From Pseudomonas syringae (lineage in GTDB: Bacteria; Pseudomonadota; Gammaproteobacteria; Pseudomonadales; Pseudomonadaceae), in NCBI RefSeq assembly GCF_000737245.1, contig NZ_JPQU01000040.1, positions 1 to 64,000 of the forward strand: a stretch of DNA of 64,000 nucleotides, given 5' to 3'. The notes under the pieces were generated by a model. It was not told the origin of the DNA. It ran no database searches and saw only the letters and a program-made list of their open reading frames with translations. Both the position numbers and the translations under genes were made by a program. Shown piece by piece: positions 47,903 to 57,353 of the stretch. Positions within the stretch are counted from its first letter, which is position 1; each line of letters starts with the position of its first letter.

Positions 47903-49558
47903 GTGGAACGCGAATTTATGGAATTCGACGTGGTCATCGTCGGTGCCGGCCCCGCCGGGCTGTCTGCCGCGTGCCGCCTTAAACAGAAGGCTGCTGAGGC
48001 CGGTCAGGAAATCAGCGTCTGCGTGGTGGAGAAAGGCTCCGAAGTTGGCGCACATATTCTTTCAGGTGCGGTGTTCGAGCCCCGCGCGCTGAACGAATTG
48101 TTCCCGGACTGGAAAGACCTCGGCGCACCACTGAACACTCCGGTCAAACGCGACGATATATACGTCCTGCGCAGTGCCGAGAAATCGGTAAAAGTGCCAG
48201 ATATGTTTGTGCCAAAAACCATGCACAACGACGGCAACTACATCATATCCCTGGGCAATCTGTGCCGCTGGCTCGCCCAACAGGCCGAGAACCTGGGCGT
48301 GGAAATCTACCCTGGGTTCGCGGCCCAGGAAGCCTTGATTGACGAAAACGGTGTGGTTCGCGGCATTGTCACCGGCGATCTCGGTGTTGACCGCGAAGGC
48401 AAGCCCAAAGACGGCCTGTATACACCAGGCATGGAATTGCGCGGCAAATACACCCTGTTCGCGGAAGGCTGCCGTGGCCATATCGGCAAGCAGTTGATCA
48501 AACGCTTCAATCTGGACACCGAAGCCGACGCCCAACACTACGGCATCGGCCTGAAAGAAATCTGGGAAATCGATCCAGCCAAGCACGAGCAAGGCCTGGT
48601 GGTGCACACCGCGGGCTGGCCGCTGGATGATGACAACATGGGCGGCTCCTTCCTTTATCACCTGGAAAACAATCAGGTGGTGGTCGGCCTGATCATCGAT
48701 CTTTCTTACGGCAACCCTTACCTGTCGCCGTTCGACGAATTCCAGCGCTACAAGCATCACCCGGTCGTTGCTCAGTACCTGGAAGGTGGCAAGCGCATCA
48801 GCTACGGCGCGCGCGCGATCTGCAAAGGCGGCCTGAACTCGCTGCCGAAGATGGTCTTCCCAGGGGGCGCGCTGATCGGTTGCGATCTGGGCACCCTGAA
48901 CTTCGCCAAGATCAAGGGCAGTCACACCGCCATGAAGTCCGGCATGCTGGCGGCCGAGTCAGTCGCTGATTCGCTGTTCGCAGGCAAGGAAGGCGGCGAT
49001 GAGCTGCACGCTTATGTAGAAGCCTTCAACGGCAGCTGGCTTCGAGAGGAACTGTTCGCCAGTCGCAACTTCGGCCCTGCGCTGCATAAATACGGCGCAA
49101 TCATGGGCGGCGCGTTCAATTTTGTTGATCAGAATATCTTCGGCGGCAAGCTGCCGTTCACCCTGCACGACACCAAGCCGGATTACGCCTGCCTGAAGCT
49201 TGCGGCTGACTCGGCAAAAATCGACTACCCGAAACCCGACGGCAAGCTCAGCTTCGACAAACTCAGCTCGGTGTTCATCTCCGGCACCAACCATGAAGAA
49301 GAACAGCCCTGCCACCTGAAGCTGACCGACCCGAGCATTCCGATTGGCACCAACCTGCCACTGTATGACGAACCCGCACAGCGCTATTGCCCGGCAGGCG
49401 TTTACGAAGTGGTAACCAAGGAAGACGGCGAGAAGCGTTTCCAGATCAATGCCCAGAACTGCGTGCACTGCAAGACCTGTGACATCAAGGACCCTTCGCA
49501 GAATATCACCTGGGTAGCACCGGAAGGCGCAGGCGGCCCGACGTACCCCAACATGTAA
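47903..49558 (+). CDS. Electron transfer flavoprotein-ubiquinone oxidoreductase
   Basis: A 551-residue inner-membrane-associated enzyme passing electrons from reduced ETF to ubiquinone. The N-terminal FAD fold FDVVIVGAGPAGLSAACRLKQKA and GSEVGAHILSGAVFEPRALNEL are family signatures. The C-terminal [4Fe-4S] cluster uses cysteines in RYCPAGVYE and NCVHCKTCDIKDPSQNI, ending VAPEGAGGPTYPNM. The GTG start follows AGGAG. It is monocistronic and divergent from etfBA, with which it works in fatty-acid and amino-acid oxidation. Confidence 0.97.
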   Translation: MEREFMEFDVVIVGAGPAGLSAACRLKQKAAEAGQEISVCVVEKGSEVGAHILSGAVFEPRALNELFPDWKDLGAPLNTPVKRDDIYVLRSAEKSVKVPDMFVPKTMHNDGNYIISLGNLCRWLAQQAENLGVEIYPGFAAQEALIDENGVVRGIVTGDLGVDREGKPKDGLYTPGMELRGKYTLFAEGCRGHIGKQLIKRFNLDTEADAQHYGIGLKEIWEIDPAKHEQGLVVHTAGWPLDDDNMGGSFLYHLENNQVVVGLIIDLSYGNPYLSPFDEFQRYKHHPVVAQYLEGGKRISYGARAICKGGLNSLPKMVFPGGALIGCDLGTLNFAKIKGSHTAMKSGMLAAESVADSLFAGKEGGDELHAYVEAFNGSWLREELFASRNFGPALHKYGAIMGGAFNFVDQNIFGGKLPFTLHDTKPDYACLKLAADSAKIDYPKPDGKLSFDKLSSVFISGTNHEEEQPCHLKLTDPSIPIGTNLPLYDEPAQRYCPAGVYEVVTKEDGEKRFQINAQNCVHCKTCDIKDPSQNITWVAPEGAGGPTYPNM

Positions 49559-49568
49559 CAGTGCACCA

Positions 49569-49655
49569 AGGAGCGCACGAGCACCGCGAGTCCGCGATAG
49601 CATTTTGTCTGATACACCGCTATCGCTGCCTCGCGGTCCTCGTGAGCTCCTACAG
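49569..49655. repeat. Inverted repeat, 'gagcaccgcgag' family
   Basis: The arms 'aggagcgcacgagcaccgcg' and 'cgcggtcctcgtgagctcct' surround an inner gcgatagc/gctatcgc pair. It is the third copy of this family, between convergent genes. Confidence 0.8.
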
Positions 49656-49667
49656 ATTCCTGGTTAT

Positions 49668-50573
49668 TCAGGCCGGAATCCGCAGCTGCATGCCCTCCTC
49701 CCCGGGATTTCGATCAAAGTAACGTTTGTATTCGCGACTGAACTGCGACGTGCTCTGATAACCGACACAGTGCGCTACCTGCGCCACCCCCATGCCCTGG
49801 GCGATCAACATTTGCTGCGCCTTCAGCAATCGCAGCCGCTTGAGGTACTGCACCGGCGACAACAGCGTGCTGCGCTTGAAATGCTCGTGGAAGGTCGAGG
49901 CGCTCATGTTCGCCTGACGGGCCAAAGTCTCGACGTTCAGCGGCTCGGCGTAATGGCTGTGCAGATAAGCCAGCGATGCAGCTATCCGGGCGAAGTTACT
50001 TTGCTGAGCGACCAACGCGCGTAACACCCCGGCTTGAGGGCCGCGTAACGCCGCATACAGCACTTCCCGCAAACGCGACTGGCCCATCACCTGACAATCC
50101 AGCGGATCATGCAGGCAACGCAACAAACGCTCCACTGCCTCGCGCATCGACGCGTCAAGCACCACGGACGTCATGGACTCCGGCGTCTGCGCCTCAACGA
50201 CCTGATTCGGCATCGGCCCCATGGTCTGCACCAGCTCCCCCAGCATCACCCGATCAATCGCTACCGACACGCCGAACAAAGGGGCCTCTGGCGTGGCGAA
50301 CGTTTCGCACATGAACGGCACAGAGAGCGCCTGGACCAGGTAATGCCCCGCGCCATAGTCCAGGGTTCGTGCACCGAGGCTTGCCAGCTTGCCACCTTGG
50401 GCGATGATCATCAGGCTGGGCTCGTAGATCTGCGGACTGCTCGCTACGTAAGTCGAAAGCGACACGACATTGACCTCAGGCAACAGCGTCGGCACAAAAC
50501 CCGGGCGAGTCGCCAGCGGCTTGATCAACTCAACCAGCGTGGCGTTGGCATCAGAGTGGTGGGGTAGCGACAT
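49668..50573 (-). CDS. AraC family transcriptional regulator
   Basis: A 301-residue regulator. The N-terminal AraC-type cupin domain (PSLMIIAQGGKLASLGARTLDYGAGHYLVQALSVPFMCET) matches the AraC_N family often found beside dehydrogenases. The C-terminus has two helix-turn-helix motifs (NVETLARQANMSASTFHEHFKRSTLLSPVQYLKRLRLLKAQQMLI; GVAQVAHCVGYQSTSQFSREYKRYFDRNPGE). It is divergent from the alcohol dehydrogenase, which is its likely target. Confidence 0.92.
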   Translation of the reverse strand: MSLPHHSDANATLVELIKPLATRPGFVPTLLPEVNVVSLSTYVASSPQIYEPSLMIIAQGGKLASLGARTLDYGAGHYLVQALSVPFMCETFATPEAPLFGVSVAIDRVMLGELVQTMGPMPNQVVEAQTPESMTSVVLDASMREAVERLLRCLHDPLDCQVMGQSRLREVLYAALRGPQAGVLRALVAQQSNFARIAASLAYLHSHYAEPLNVETLARQANMSASTFHEHFKRSTLLSPVQYLKRLRLLKAQQMLIAQGMGVAQVAHCVGYQSTSQFSREYKRYFDRNPGEEGMQLRIPA

Positions 50574-50752
50574 GGAACACCGAACGGAGGATTAGACACC
50601 GGCATCATCGCAGAAATGCCCGATTGAGCAAGATTCCAGCATTCACAGCCGGAGGATTAGGCATGACTCACGGAGGAATGTTCATAGCCTTGAACCCGCG
50701 GCTCCCGGAGAATGGATCACCTCACTTTTGCACTCTCTCGCGAGGTTTCTCC

Positions 50753-51805
50753 ATGTATACAGCTATCGGTTATGCGGCCCAATCATCGACCGCCCCCCTC
50801 GCCCCCATGAAATTCGAACGCCGTGATCCACGGCCGGATGACGTGGCCATCGAAATCATGTTCTGCGGCGTGTGCCACTCCGACATTCACCAGGCGCGTG
50901 ACGAATGGGGCTTTGCATCCTACCCGCTGATGCCCGGCCATGAAATCGTCGGGAAGGTCACCGCCGTCGGCGCCGACGTAGGCAAATACAAAGTTGGCGA
51001 TCTGGTCGGCGTGGGTTGCATGGTGGATTCCTGCCGCACTTGCGACGCCTGTAACGCCAATCTGGAGAACTACTGCCAGAACGGCATGACGCCAACCTAT
51101 GCCGGCCACGATCGCATCGACGGCAGCCTGACCATGGGCGGCTACTCCGACAGCATCGTGGTCAGCGAGCGCTTCGTCGTCAGCATTCCGGAGAAGCTTA
51201 ACCTGGCAAGCGCAGCACCGATTCTTTGCGCAGGCATCACCACCTACTCCCCGCTCAAGCACTATGGCGTTAAAGCTGGCCATAAAGTGGGCGTACTAGG
51301 CATGGGCGGCCTGGGTCACATGGGCATCAAGTTTGCCAAGGCCATGGGCGCTGAAGTGACGCTGTTCACTCGCTCAGCGAGCAAAGCCGAAGAAGGTCGC
51401 CGCCAGGGCGCTGATCATGTGGTCATCTCCACTGACGAGGCGCAGATGCAGGCCGTTGCCGGGACCTTCGACTTCCTGCTGGACACCATTCCCGTGCAGC
51501 ACGACCTGAACCCGTACCTGCAAACCCTGCGTTTTGACGGCGTACATATCCTGGTTGGCCTGATCGAGCCGATCAATCCACCGGTGAATGCGGTCAATCT
51601 GGTGATGACTCGCAAGGTACTGGCCGGCTCGATGATCGGCGGCATGGCGGAAACTCAGGAAGTACTGGATTTCTGCGCCGAACACGACATCACCTGCGAT
51701 ATCGAAATGCTCGACATCCGCAATATCAACGAAGCATTTGAGCGCGTGGTGAAAGGCGACGTGAAATACCGCTTTGTGATCGACATGGCGACGTTGAAGG
51801 CTTAA
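50753..51805 (+). CDS. Zinc-dependent NAD(P)H alcohol/aldehyde dehydrogenase (YahK-like)
   Basis: A 350-residue medium-chain dehydrogenase that interconverts an alcohol and an aldehyde. Catalytic zinc ligands are in CGVCHSDIH and MPGHEIVG, and the structural zinc cysteines in CRTCDACNANLENYC. The cofactor fold is GVLGMGGLGHMGIKFAKAMGAEVTLFTRS; the serine after the strand suggests NADP(H). The ATG at 50753 is chosen with GAGG upstream; an earlier in-frame start would add about 43 unrelated residues. YahK-type enzymes reduce broad aldehydes, so it may detoxify aldehydes under control of the divergent AraC regulator. Confidence 0.9.
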   Translation: MYTAIGYAAQSSTAPLAPMKFERRDPRPDDVAIEIMFCGVCHSDIHQARDEWGFASYPLMPGHEIVGKVTAVGADVGKYKVGDLVGVGCMVDSCRTCDACNANLENYCQNGMTPTYAGHDRIDGSLTMGGYSDSIVVSERFVVSIPEKLNLASAAPILCAGITTYSPLKHYGVKAGHKVGVLGMGGLGHMGIKFAKAMGAEVTLFTRSASKAEEGRRQGADHVVISTDEAQMQAVAGTFDFLLDTIPVQHDLNPYLQTLRFDGVHILVGLIEPINPPVNAVNLVMTRKVLAGSMIGGMAETQEVLDFCAEHDITCDIEMLDIRNINEAFERVVKGDVKYRFVIDMATLKA

Positions 51806-51827
51806 TACAGCTACAGCGCGTCGAAAT

Positions 51828-51920
51828 TGTGGGAGCAAGCTTGCTTGCGAAGACGGTGTTCCAGACCCGGGAAATGTTGGGAATGTACTGGCCCCTTCGC
51901 GAGCAAGCTCGCTCCCACAG
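51828..51920. repeat. REP doublet
   Basis: The arms 'tgtgggagcaagcttgcttg' and 'cgagcaagctcgctcccaca' flank a spacer of about 50 bases between convergent genes. Confidence 0.88.
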
Positions 51921-51956
51921 ATCCCGCGTTTATTCAGACGCGCCGTGATTCTGTGT

Positions 51957-52763
51957 TTACCCCCCCAATTCAGCCGACAACCTGGCCGCCGTCTGCTTGA
52001 TCAACGGCACCAGCTCGGCCATTTTCTCCAGCGGCATGTAGGGCACGGTACTGGCGATGCTGATACCGGCAATAATTTGCTTGCTGGCATCGCGAATCGG
52101 TGCGGCTACGCAGCGGATCGACGGCTCGTTGTCTTCGAGATCGAACGCATACCCACCCTCAACATACTCATGCATGCGCTGACAGACCTGTTCCCAGGTT
52201 TGCTCCTGATGCGCTGGCCATAACGGGTTGGGTGTCACTTGCGGCAGGCTGATGTCATACAAACGCCGCCACTCTTTTTCCGGACTGTCCAATAGCAGCG
52301 CCTTGCCGATCCCGGTGCGCGCCAGCGGCATGCGATGCCCCACACGGGAACGCATTTCGGGCCCGTTGCGACCCGGATTCTTGTGCAGGTAGAGCACCTC
52401 GTCGCCATCGCGGATCGCCAGGTGCACCGTATCACCAGTTAGCTGCGACAGTTCATCGAGGTAGGGCCGGGCCAGCATCGCCAAAGGGACCTCTTCACGG
52501 GCCTGAAAACCCAGCTCAATCAGCTTGGGCCCCAGCAGATAGCCGACTTGCGGTAACACCCGCAGGTAGCGCTCATCCACCAGACAACTGACAAGTCGAT
52601 GGGTAGTACTGCGAGTAGTACCGATCCGCAGCGCGATTTCCTTGAGGTCACGGGCACCATTGGCCACGGCCTGAACAACCCCAAGGCCGCGTAACAGGGT
52701 TTGGGTGCCGGTGGGTGCAGTCTCTTTGGAAGCACTGCCTGGAGTATCGGGAGCTTGCGACAT
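51957..52763 (-). CDS. IclR family transcriptional regulator of the galactonate cluster
   Basis: A 268-residue regulator. The N-terminal winged helix (TLLRGLGVVQAVANGARDLKEIALRIGTTRSTTHRLVSCLVDERYL) is followed by the IclR effector domain (LARPYLDELSQLTGDTVHLAIRDGDEVLYLHKNPGRNGPEMRSRVGHRMPLARTGIGKALL). It lies directly downstream of the MFS transporter on the same strand and probably controls dgoK-dgoA-dgoD-transporter in response to galactonate or a pathway intermediate. Confidence 0.9.
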   Translation of the reverse strand: MSQAPDTPGSASKETAPTGTQTLLRGLGVVQAVANGARDLKEIALRIGTTRSTTHRLVSCLVDERYLRVLPQVGYLLGPKLIELGFQAREEVPLAMLARPYLDELSQLTGDTVHLAIRDGDEVLYLHKNPGRNGPEMRSRVGHRMPLARTGIGKALLLDSPEKEWRRLYDISLPQVTPNPLWPAHQEQTWEQVCQRMHEYVEGGYAFDLEDNEPSIRCVAAPIRDASKQIIAGISIASTVPYMPLEKMAELVPLIKQTAARLSAELGG

Positions 52764-52828
52764 ATCAGGCTTTTTCCAATCAAAATGCTGGCGGCATTAT
52801 CGCCGCCAGCCAGTCTGCATGCCAGCCG

Positions 52829-54139
52829 CTACAACTCGATACGCTCGACCTTACCTACCAACAGGATGTAGGAAAGTGCACCAATCAACGCCAGCACGGC
52901 GATGTAGGTGATGGCAGGAGCAAAGGAATCCCCGGTGGCCAGGAAGCCGATCACAATCGGTGTGGCGATCGCCGACAGATTGCCAATGAAGTTGAAGGTG
53001 CCACCCGTCAGCCCCAGCAAGCGAGCTGGAGCCAGGGTGGAGACCAGCGACCAGGTGATCGAGGCCAGACCGTTACCGAAGAAGGCCAATGCCAGGAAAG
53101 CGATGACCAGCGGCGTCGACTCGACGAAATTGGCACCGATGATGGACGTCGAAATCAACAGCCCGGCAATGATCGGCAGCTTGCGGGCAAAGCCGACCGT
53201 ATAGCCACGGCGGATCAGCCAGTCTGAGAAGAAACCGGAACACAGCACGCCGACGAAGGCCGCGAGAAACGGCAGCGAAGCCAGCAAGCCGGACTTGATG
53301 AAATCCATACCGCGATATTTCACCAGATAAGTCGGAAACCAGGTCAGGAAGAACCACAGCGTCGAGTTAAGGCAGAACTGCCCCAGATAAATGCCCCAAA
53401 GCTTGCGCTTGCTAAGCACGATCCCCAGATCGAGCCAACTGAAACCGCGTTTTTCCTTGGCAGTATCAGTCTGGATGTCCACCAGCCCACCGCCCTCGCG
53501 GATCAGTTCGATTTCAGCCTCGTTCACACCTTTGAAATCACGGGGCTCGCGATACACCATGTACCAGATCGCCGCCCAGACCACGCCCACCGCACCGGTG
53601 CTGACGAACACCATGTGCCAGCCATAATGGGCTTGCAGCCAGGCCAGGACCGGGGTCAGAAATGCCAGACCCACGAACTGCCCCGAGGTATAGAAACCAA
53701 TCGCCGTCGCCCGTTCGCGCTCAGGGAACCAGGTGGTCACCACACGGCTATTGATGGGATACGCAGGTGCTTCAAGTGCACCCACCGCCATGCGCAGTAC
53801 GAACAGCGCAATGAAGCTGGCAGCAAAGCCGAGCATGATGGTGGCCAGCGACCAGAGCAACAACGCGGCGGTGTACAGGATACGCGGCGGCACCCGATCT
53901 ACCAGCCAGCCGCCCGGCAATTGCATGGCGGCGTAAGTCCAGCCGAACGCCGAGAAAATCAATCCGACATGAATAGGGTCGATACCCAATTCAGTAGTCA
54001 ACGCCGGTGCGGCAATCGAGAGGTTGCTGCGGTCCAGGTAGTTGATCACCACCGTGATGAACAGCAGGACCATGATGAAATAGCGCTTTCGAGTCGGCGT
54101 CACTAAAGATGCCGCGCCTTCGAGGGTGCGGGTTTGCAT
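52829..54139 (-). CDS. dgoT: MFS transporter, probable D-galactonate (hexonate) permease
   Basis: A 436-residue inner-membrane carrier of the anion:cation symporter (phthalate permease) family with 12 hydrophobic segments. The first loop reads MQLPGGWLVDRVPPR, and NYLDRSNLSIAAPALTTELGI is the signature of sugar-acid carriers related to DgoT and GudP. Its place between dgoD and the IclR regulator supports D-galactonate as substrate. The A-rich stretch before its ribosome binding site (54152-54165) could also be an Hfq/Crc target. A REP doublet separates it from dgoD. Confidence 0.85.
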   Translation of the reverse strand: MQTRTLEGAASLVTPTRKRYFIMVLLFITVVINYLDRSNLSIAAPALTTELGIDPIHVGLIFSAFGWTYAAMQLPGGWLVDRVPPRILYTAALLLWSLATIMLGFAASFIALFVLRMAVGALEAPAYPINSRVVTTWFPERERATAIGFYTSGQFVGLAFLTPVLAWLQAHYGWHMVFVSTGAVGVVWAAIWYMVYREPRDFKGVNEAEIELIREGGGLVDIQTDTAKEKRGFSWLDLGIVLSKRKLWGIYLGQFCLNSTLWFFLTWFPTYLVKYRGMDFIKSGLLASLPFLAAFVGVLCSGFFSDWLIRRGYTVGFARKLPIIAGLLISTSIIGANFVESTPLVIAFLALAFFGNGLASITWSLVSTLAPARLLGLTGGTFNFIGNLSAIATPIVIGFLATGDSFAPAITYIAVLALIGALSYILLVGKVERIEL

Positions 54140-54207
54140 AAGAAGTGCCTCTTTTTATGTTTATTGAGGTCTGGAACGGTTAGAGCAACTTTGGCGGGCG
54201 CAATCCT

Positions 54208-54296
54208 TGTGGGAGCGGTGCTTGCCCGCGATGAGAGCGACACGGTATTGATTTAGATCGCCTAAACCTTATCGCGGGCAAGCACCGCTCCCACAG
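54208..54296. repeat. REP doublet inside the galactonate cluster
   Basis: The near-perfect arms 'tgtgggagcggtgcttgccc' and 'gggcaagcaccgctcccaca' lie between dgoD and the transporter. It could act as a 3' hairpin stabilising the dgoKAD message. Confidence 0.92.
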
Positions 54297-54326
54297 GACC
54301 TCATTCCAATCCGAAGGCAGAGCGAA

Positions 54327-55475
54327 TCACCACTCCGCAAAACTGCCATCGGCATGGCGCCAGATAGGGTTGCGCCAGCGGTGGCCGATGGCGGCGCGCT
54401 CCTTGACGTACTCCTCGTTGATCTCGATACCCAGGCCCGGCCCGTTGGGTATTTTCACCATGCCCTTGTCGTAGTCGAACACCTGGGGATTCTTGATGTA
54501 ATCCAGCAGGTCGTTGCTCTCGTTGTAATGGATACCCAGGCTTTGCTCCTGAATGAATGCGTTGTAGCAAACCGCATCCAGCTGCAGGCACGCCGCCAAT
54601 GCGATGGGCCCGAGCGGGCAATGCAACGCCAGCGCCACGTCGTAGGCTTCGGCCATGTTGGCGATCTTGCGGGTTTCAGTGATCCCGCCCGCGTGAGAGG
54701 CATCGGGCTGGATGATGTCGACATAACCTTCGCTCAGCACCCGTTTGAAATCCCAGCGAGAGAACAAGCGTTCGCCCAGAGCAATCGGCGTGCTGGTCAG
54801 GGGCGCCAACTCTTTCAATGCCTCATAGTTTTCGCTGAGCACCGGTTCCTCGATGAACATCAGCTTGTACGGGTCCAGTTCTTTCATCAGCACCTTGGCC
54901 ATGGGTTTGTGTACCCGGCCATGAAAGTCGACGCCGATCCCCACATTCGGGCCCACTGCGTCGCGCACTGCTGCGACATTGGCCAGTGCCAGATCGACCT
55001 TGTCGAAGGTGTCGAGGAACTGCAGTTCTTCGGTGCCATTCATCTTCACTGCCGTGAAGCCTCGCTCCACTGCTTCTTTCGCGGCGCGGGCGGTGTCGGC
55101 CGGGCGGTCGCCGCCAATCCAGGAATACACGCGGATCTTGTCGCGCACTTGCCCGCCCAAAAGGTCGCTAACCGAGACGCCCAGGTGCTTGCCCTTGATA
55201 TCCCATAGCGCCTGATCGATCCCGGCCAAGGCACTCATATGTACCGCACCGCCGCGATAGAAACCGCCACGGTAGAGCACGGTCCAGATATCTTCGATGT
55301 TGCGCGGGTCTTTGCCGATCAGATAATCGGAGAGCTCTTCAACTGCCGCAGCGACCGTGTGGGCGCGACCCTCAACCACGGGTTCACCCCAGCCGGTAAT
55401 GCCCTGATCAGTCTCGACCTTCAGGAAGCACCAGCGCGGCGGAACGATGAAAGTCGTGAGTTTGGTGATTTTCAT
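54327..55475 (-). CDS. dgoD: D-galactonate dehydratase
   Basis: A 382-residue enolase-superfamily enzyme that dehydrates D-galactonate to 2-dehydro-3-deoxy-D-galactonate. Start [38 protein letters not shown] is diagnostic. Metal ligands are expected in [20 protein letters not shown] and [10 protein letters not shown]. The active-site Asp/His are in [12 protein letters not shown] and [10 protein letters not shown]-terminal [16 protein letters not shown] is conserved. It lies 62 bases downstream of dgoA. Confidence 0.96.
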   Translation of the reverse strand: MKITKLTTFIVPPRWCFLKVETDQGITGWGEPVVEGRAHTVAAAVEELSDYLIGKDPRNIEDIWTVLYRGGFYRGGAVHMSALAGIDQALWDIKGKHLGVSVSDLLGGQVRDKIRVYSWIGGDRPADTARAAKEAVERGFTAVKMNGTEELQFLDTFDKVDLALANVAAVRDAVGPNVGIGVDFHGRVHKPMAKVLMKELDPYKLMFIEEPVLSENYEALKELAPLTSTPIALGERLFSRWDFKRVLSEGYVDIIQPDASHAGGITETRKIANMAEAYDVALALHCPLGPIALAACLQLDAVCYNAFIQEQSLGIHYNESNDLLDYIKNPQVFDYDKGMVKIPNGPGLGIEINEEYVKERAAIGHRWRNPIWRHADGSFAEW

Positions 55476-55537
55476 GTGTGCAATTCTCTTATTGGATGTG
55501 GCGCCTGGAGCGCTCTGTTTGTCTCGAACTGTCTTTC

Positions 55538-56167
55538 TTAAAAGCTTTCGGTCAGCTGTTTCCAGGCACGCACATAAGCGTCGGCGCGCTCGGCGACATC
55601 AGCTGCACTCATTCCGGGCTTGAACAGCCCGGAGCCCAGACCAAAGCCCTTTACACCGGCATCAAGGAAAACCTTCATGTTGTCCGGCGTGATGCCGCCC
55701 ACCGGGATTAGCACGGTGCCAACCGGCAGCACAGCGAGCCAGGCCTTGACCACTGCCGGACTCATTTGCTCGGCCGGGAACAGCTTGAGCACGTCAGCAC
55801 CTTCATCGAGGGCAGCGAAAGCTTCGGTCGGGGTCGCCACGCCGGGGGAGAGGAACAAGCCCGCCACCTTGCCCGCACGCAGCACCTTGGGGTCGCTGTG
55901 GGGCATGACGATGACCTGGCCGCCCGCCTCCTTGACCAGGTTCACTTGCTGGGCCGTCAGCACCGTTCCCGCGCCAATCAGGCAATCGGCGGGCAGGCTC
56001 TGACGCAGCAGGCGAATGCTGTCGTAAGGCTGTGGGGAATTGAGCGGTACTTCGATCACCCTGAAGCCGGCCTTGTACAGGGCATCGCCAATGGCGGGCG
56101 CCTCTTCCGGGCGCAAACCACGCAGGATGGCAATCAAACCGTTTTGAACCAGCGCTTGCTTGAGCAT
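55538..56167 (-). CDS. dgoA: 2-dehydro-3-deoxy-6-phosphogalactonate aldolase
   Basis: A 209-residue class I aldolase of the KDPG/KDPGal family, cleaving the phosphorylated keto-deoxy acid to pyruvate and glyceraldehyde 3-phosphate. Catalytic features are [14 protein letters not shown], the glutamate in [21 protein letters not shown], the Schiff-base lysine in [14 protein letters not shown], and VGGITPDN. The ATG at 56167 follows AGAGGTCTGAA; the gene begins one base after dgoK ends. Confidence 0.95.
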   Translation of the reverse strand: MLKQALVQNGLIAILRGLRPEEAPAIGDALYKAGFRVIEVPLNSPQPYDSIRLLRQSLPADCLIGAGTVLTAQQVNLVKEAGGQVIVMPHSDPKVLRAGKVAGLFLSPGVATPTEAFAALDEGADVLKLFPAEQMSPAVVKAWLAVLPVGTVLIPVGGITPDNMKVFLDAGVKGFGLGSGLFKPGMSAADVAERADAYVRAWKQLTESF

Positions 56168-56168
56168 T

Positions 56169-57161
56169 TCAGACCTCTTTTTCAGTGGATGCGAGCAAGC
56201 CGGCATTGCTTGCCACTTGCCATAAACCGCGCTCGGTCGCCTGCTCGGCCACCTTCACCTCAGTAAATCCGCAGGCCTTGAGCCCACGGGTATAACGTAG
56301 ACACAGCTGTTCGCCACCCAGCAGAATCACGGCGGGCAGGTGCGAATGAAGGGAGAGTTGCAGGGTTGCCAGGGACGCCAGCTCATGACCAATCAGCAGC
56401 CCGGACAAGTAATCAGGCTGGGCGCTGGCTGCCAGCTGACCGGTGAGGCCCAAGGTCCGGCAGCTGAAGATCGTCGATAACGGTCCCGCCGCGCCATCGG
56501 CGGACAAGGCCACCGCGAGCCCACGATCGAAGGCCATTTCGTCGAAGCTCTCGCTGCGCTCCATGGTTCTTCCAAGAATCGTGTGGTTGCTCAAGGCTGC
56601 GAACACTTCGCCGGTCATAAAAGTTTCGAAATGAACGATGCAGCCCTCGGCGGCCTGAACCCATTTCGAGTGACTGCCGGGCAAGCCGATCAGCACAGAC
56701 TTGAGCGCATCGGCGGCAGGCAGCCCGGCGAGCACACCCAACACCTGGGTTTCTTCACCACGCATCACGTTGGGCAGCGCCGAGCGCTGAAGCACGCCGG
56801 GGATGATGTGGACGACGACACCGCGCTGGCTACGTACGGTCTGCAGTGCCGCCCCAAGGCCTGCAACGTTGGCCGGGGTCTCGCGATACGCCGCTTCACG
56901 CCAGCCTTGGGCGCTACCAACCATGCCGCACGCTATGACCGGCAGATCAGGCTGAGCATCAAGCCAGTCGCCACAGGCCTCGTCGAACGCCAGTTCAAAA
57001 CCGTCGCTGCACAGTGCGTTGCCGATCATTCTGGGCGTGGTGGGCAATTGCATGATGCCCGCGCTCAAGGAGCGTTGTTCCAGAACCCGGCCTCGTTCGC
57101 CGAGTCGATAAGCCCGAAGTGAGGTTGTCCCCCAATCGAGCGCGATCAATTGCGCCTGCAT
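56169..57161 (-). CDS. dgoK: 2-dehydro-3-deoxygalactonokinase
   Basis: A 330-residue sugar kinase that phosphorylates 2-dehydro-3-deoxy-D-galactonate with ATP. The N-terminal phosphate-binding motif IALDWGTTSLRAYRL, the central VIACGMVGSAQGW, LIGLPGSHSKWV and the C-terminal VILLGGEQLCLRYTRGLKA fit the DgoK family. It is the first gene of dgoK-dgoA-dgoD. Ribosome binding site AGGTGA lies four bases before the ATG, with an Hfq/Crc-type motif just 5' of it. Confidence 0.95.
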   Translation of the reverse strand: MQAQLIALDWGTTSLRAYRLGERGRVLEQRSLSAGIMQLPTTPRMIGNALCSDGFELAFDEACGDWLDAQPDLPVIACGMVGSAQGWREAAYRETPANVAGLGAALQTVRSQRGVVVHIIPGVLQRSALPNVMRGEETQVLGVLAGLPAADALKSVLIGLPGSHSKWVQAAEGCIVHFETFMTGEVFAALSNHTILGRTMERSESFDEMAFDRGLAVALSADGAAGPLSTIFSCRTLGLTGQLAASAQPDYLSGLLIGHELASLATLQLSLHSHLPAVILLGGEQLCLRYTRGLKACGFTEVKVAEQATERGLWQVASNAGLLASTEKEV

Positions 57162-57165
57162 CGCT

Positions 57166-57180
57166 TCACCTATTATTTTT
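57166..57180 (-). promoter_or_regulatory. Hfq/Crc-type A-rich motif overlapping the dgoK translation start region
   Basis: On the minus strand AAAAATAA (57180-57173) fits AANAANAA, and the ribosome binding site AGGTGA (57171-57166) follows after one base. Binding of Hfq/Crc here would block translation of the first galactonate gene during catabolite repression. Confidence 0.55.
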
Positions 57181-57201
57181 TGAACAGTGAGTGCGAGGCA
57201 G

Positions 57202-57231
57202 ACTATAAGCCCAAAAATTAAGAAATCTCAA
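57202..57231 (-). promoter_or_regulatory. Candidate promoter of the dgo operon
   Basis: On the minus strand TTGAGA (57231-57226), an 18-base AT-rich spacer and TATAGT (57207-57202) give a start site about 35 bases before dgoK. Upstream, TCCC-acatata-GGGA (57246-57260) is a symmetric candidate operator for the IclR regulator. Confidence 0.6.
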
Positions 57232-57353
57232 TATGTAATTTGATATCCCACATATAGGGACATAGAACACGCTGGCATTTCATTTGTAACCTGTCGCATA
57301 CTGCAAGTCCTCCCGTTTCTCCCCTCCCTCGGCTTAATCGCCGTGGTGGTAAC

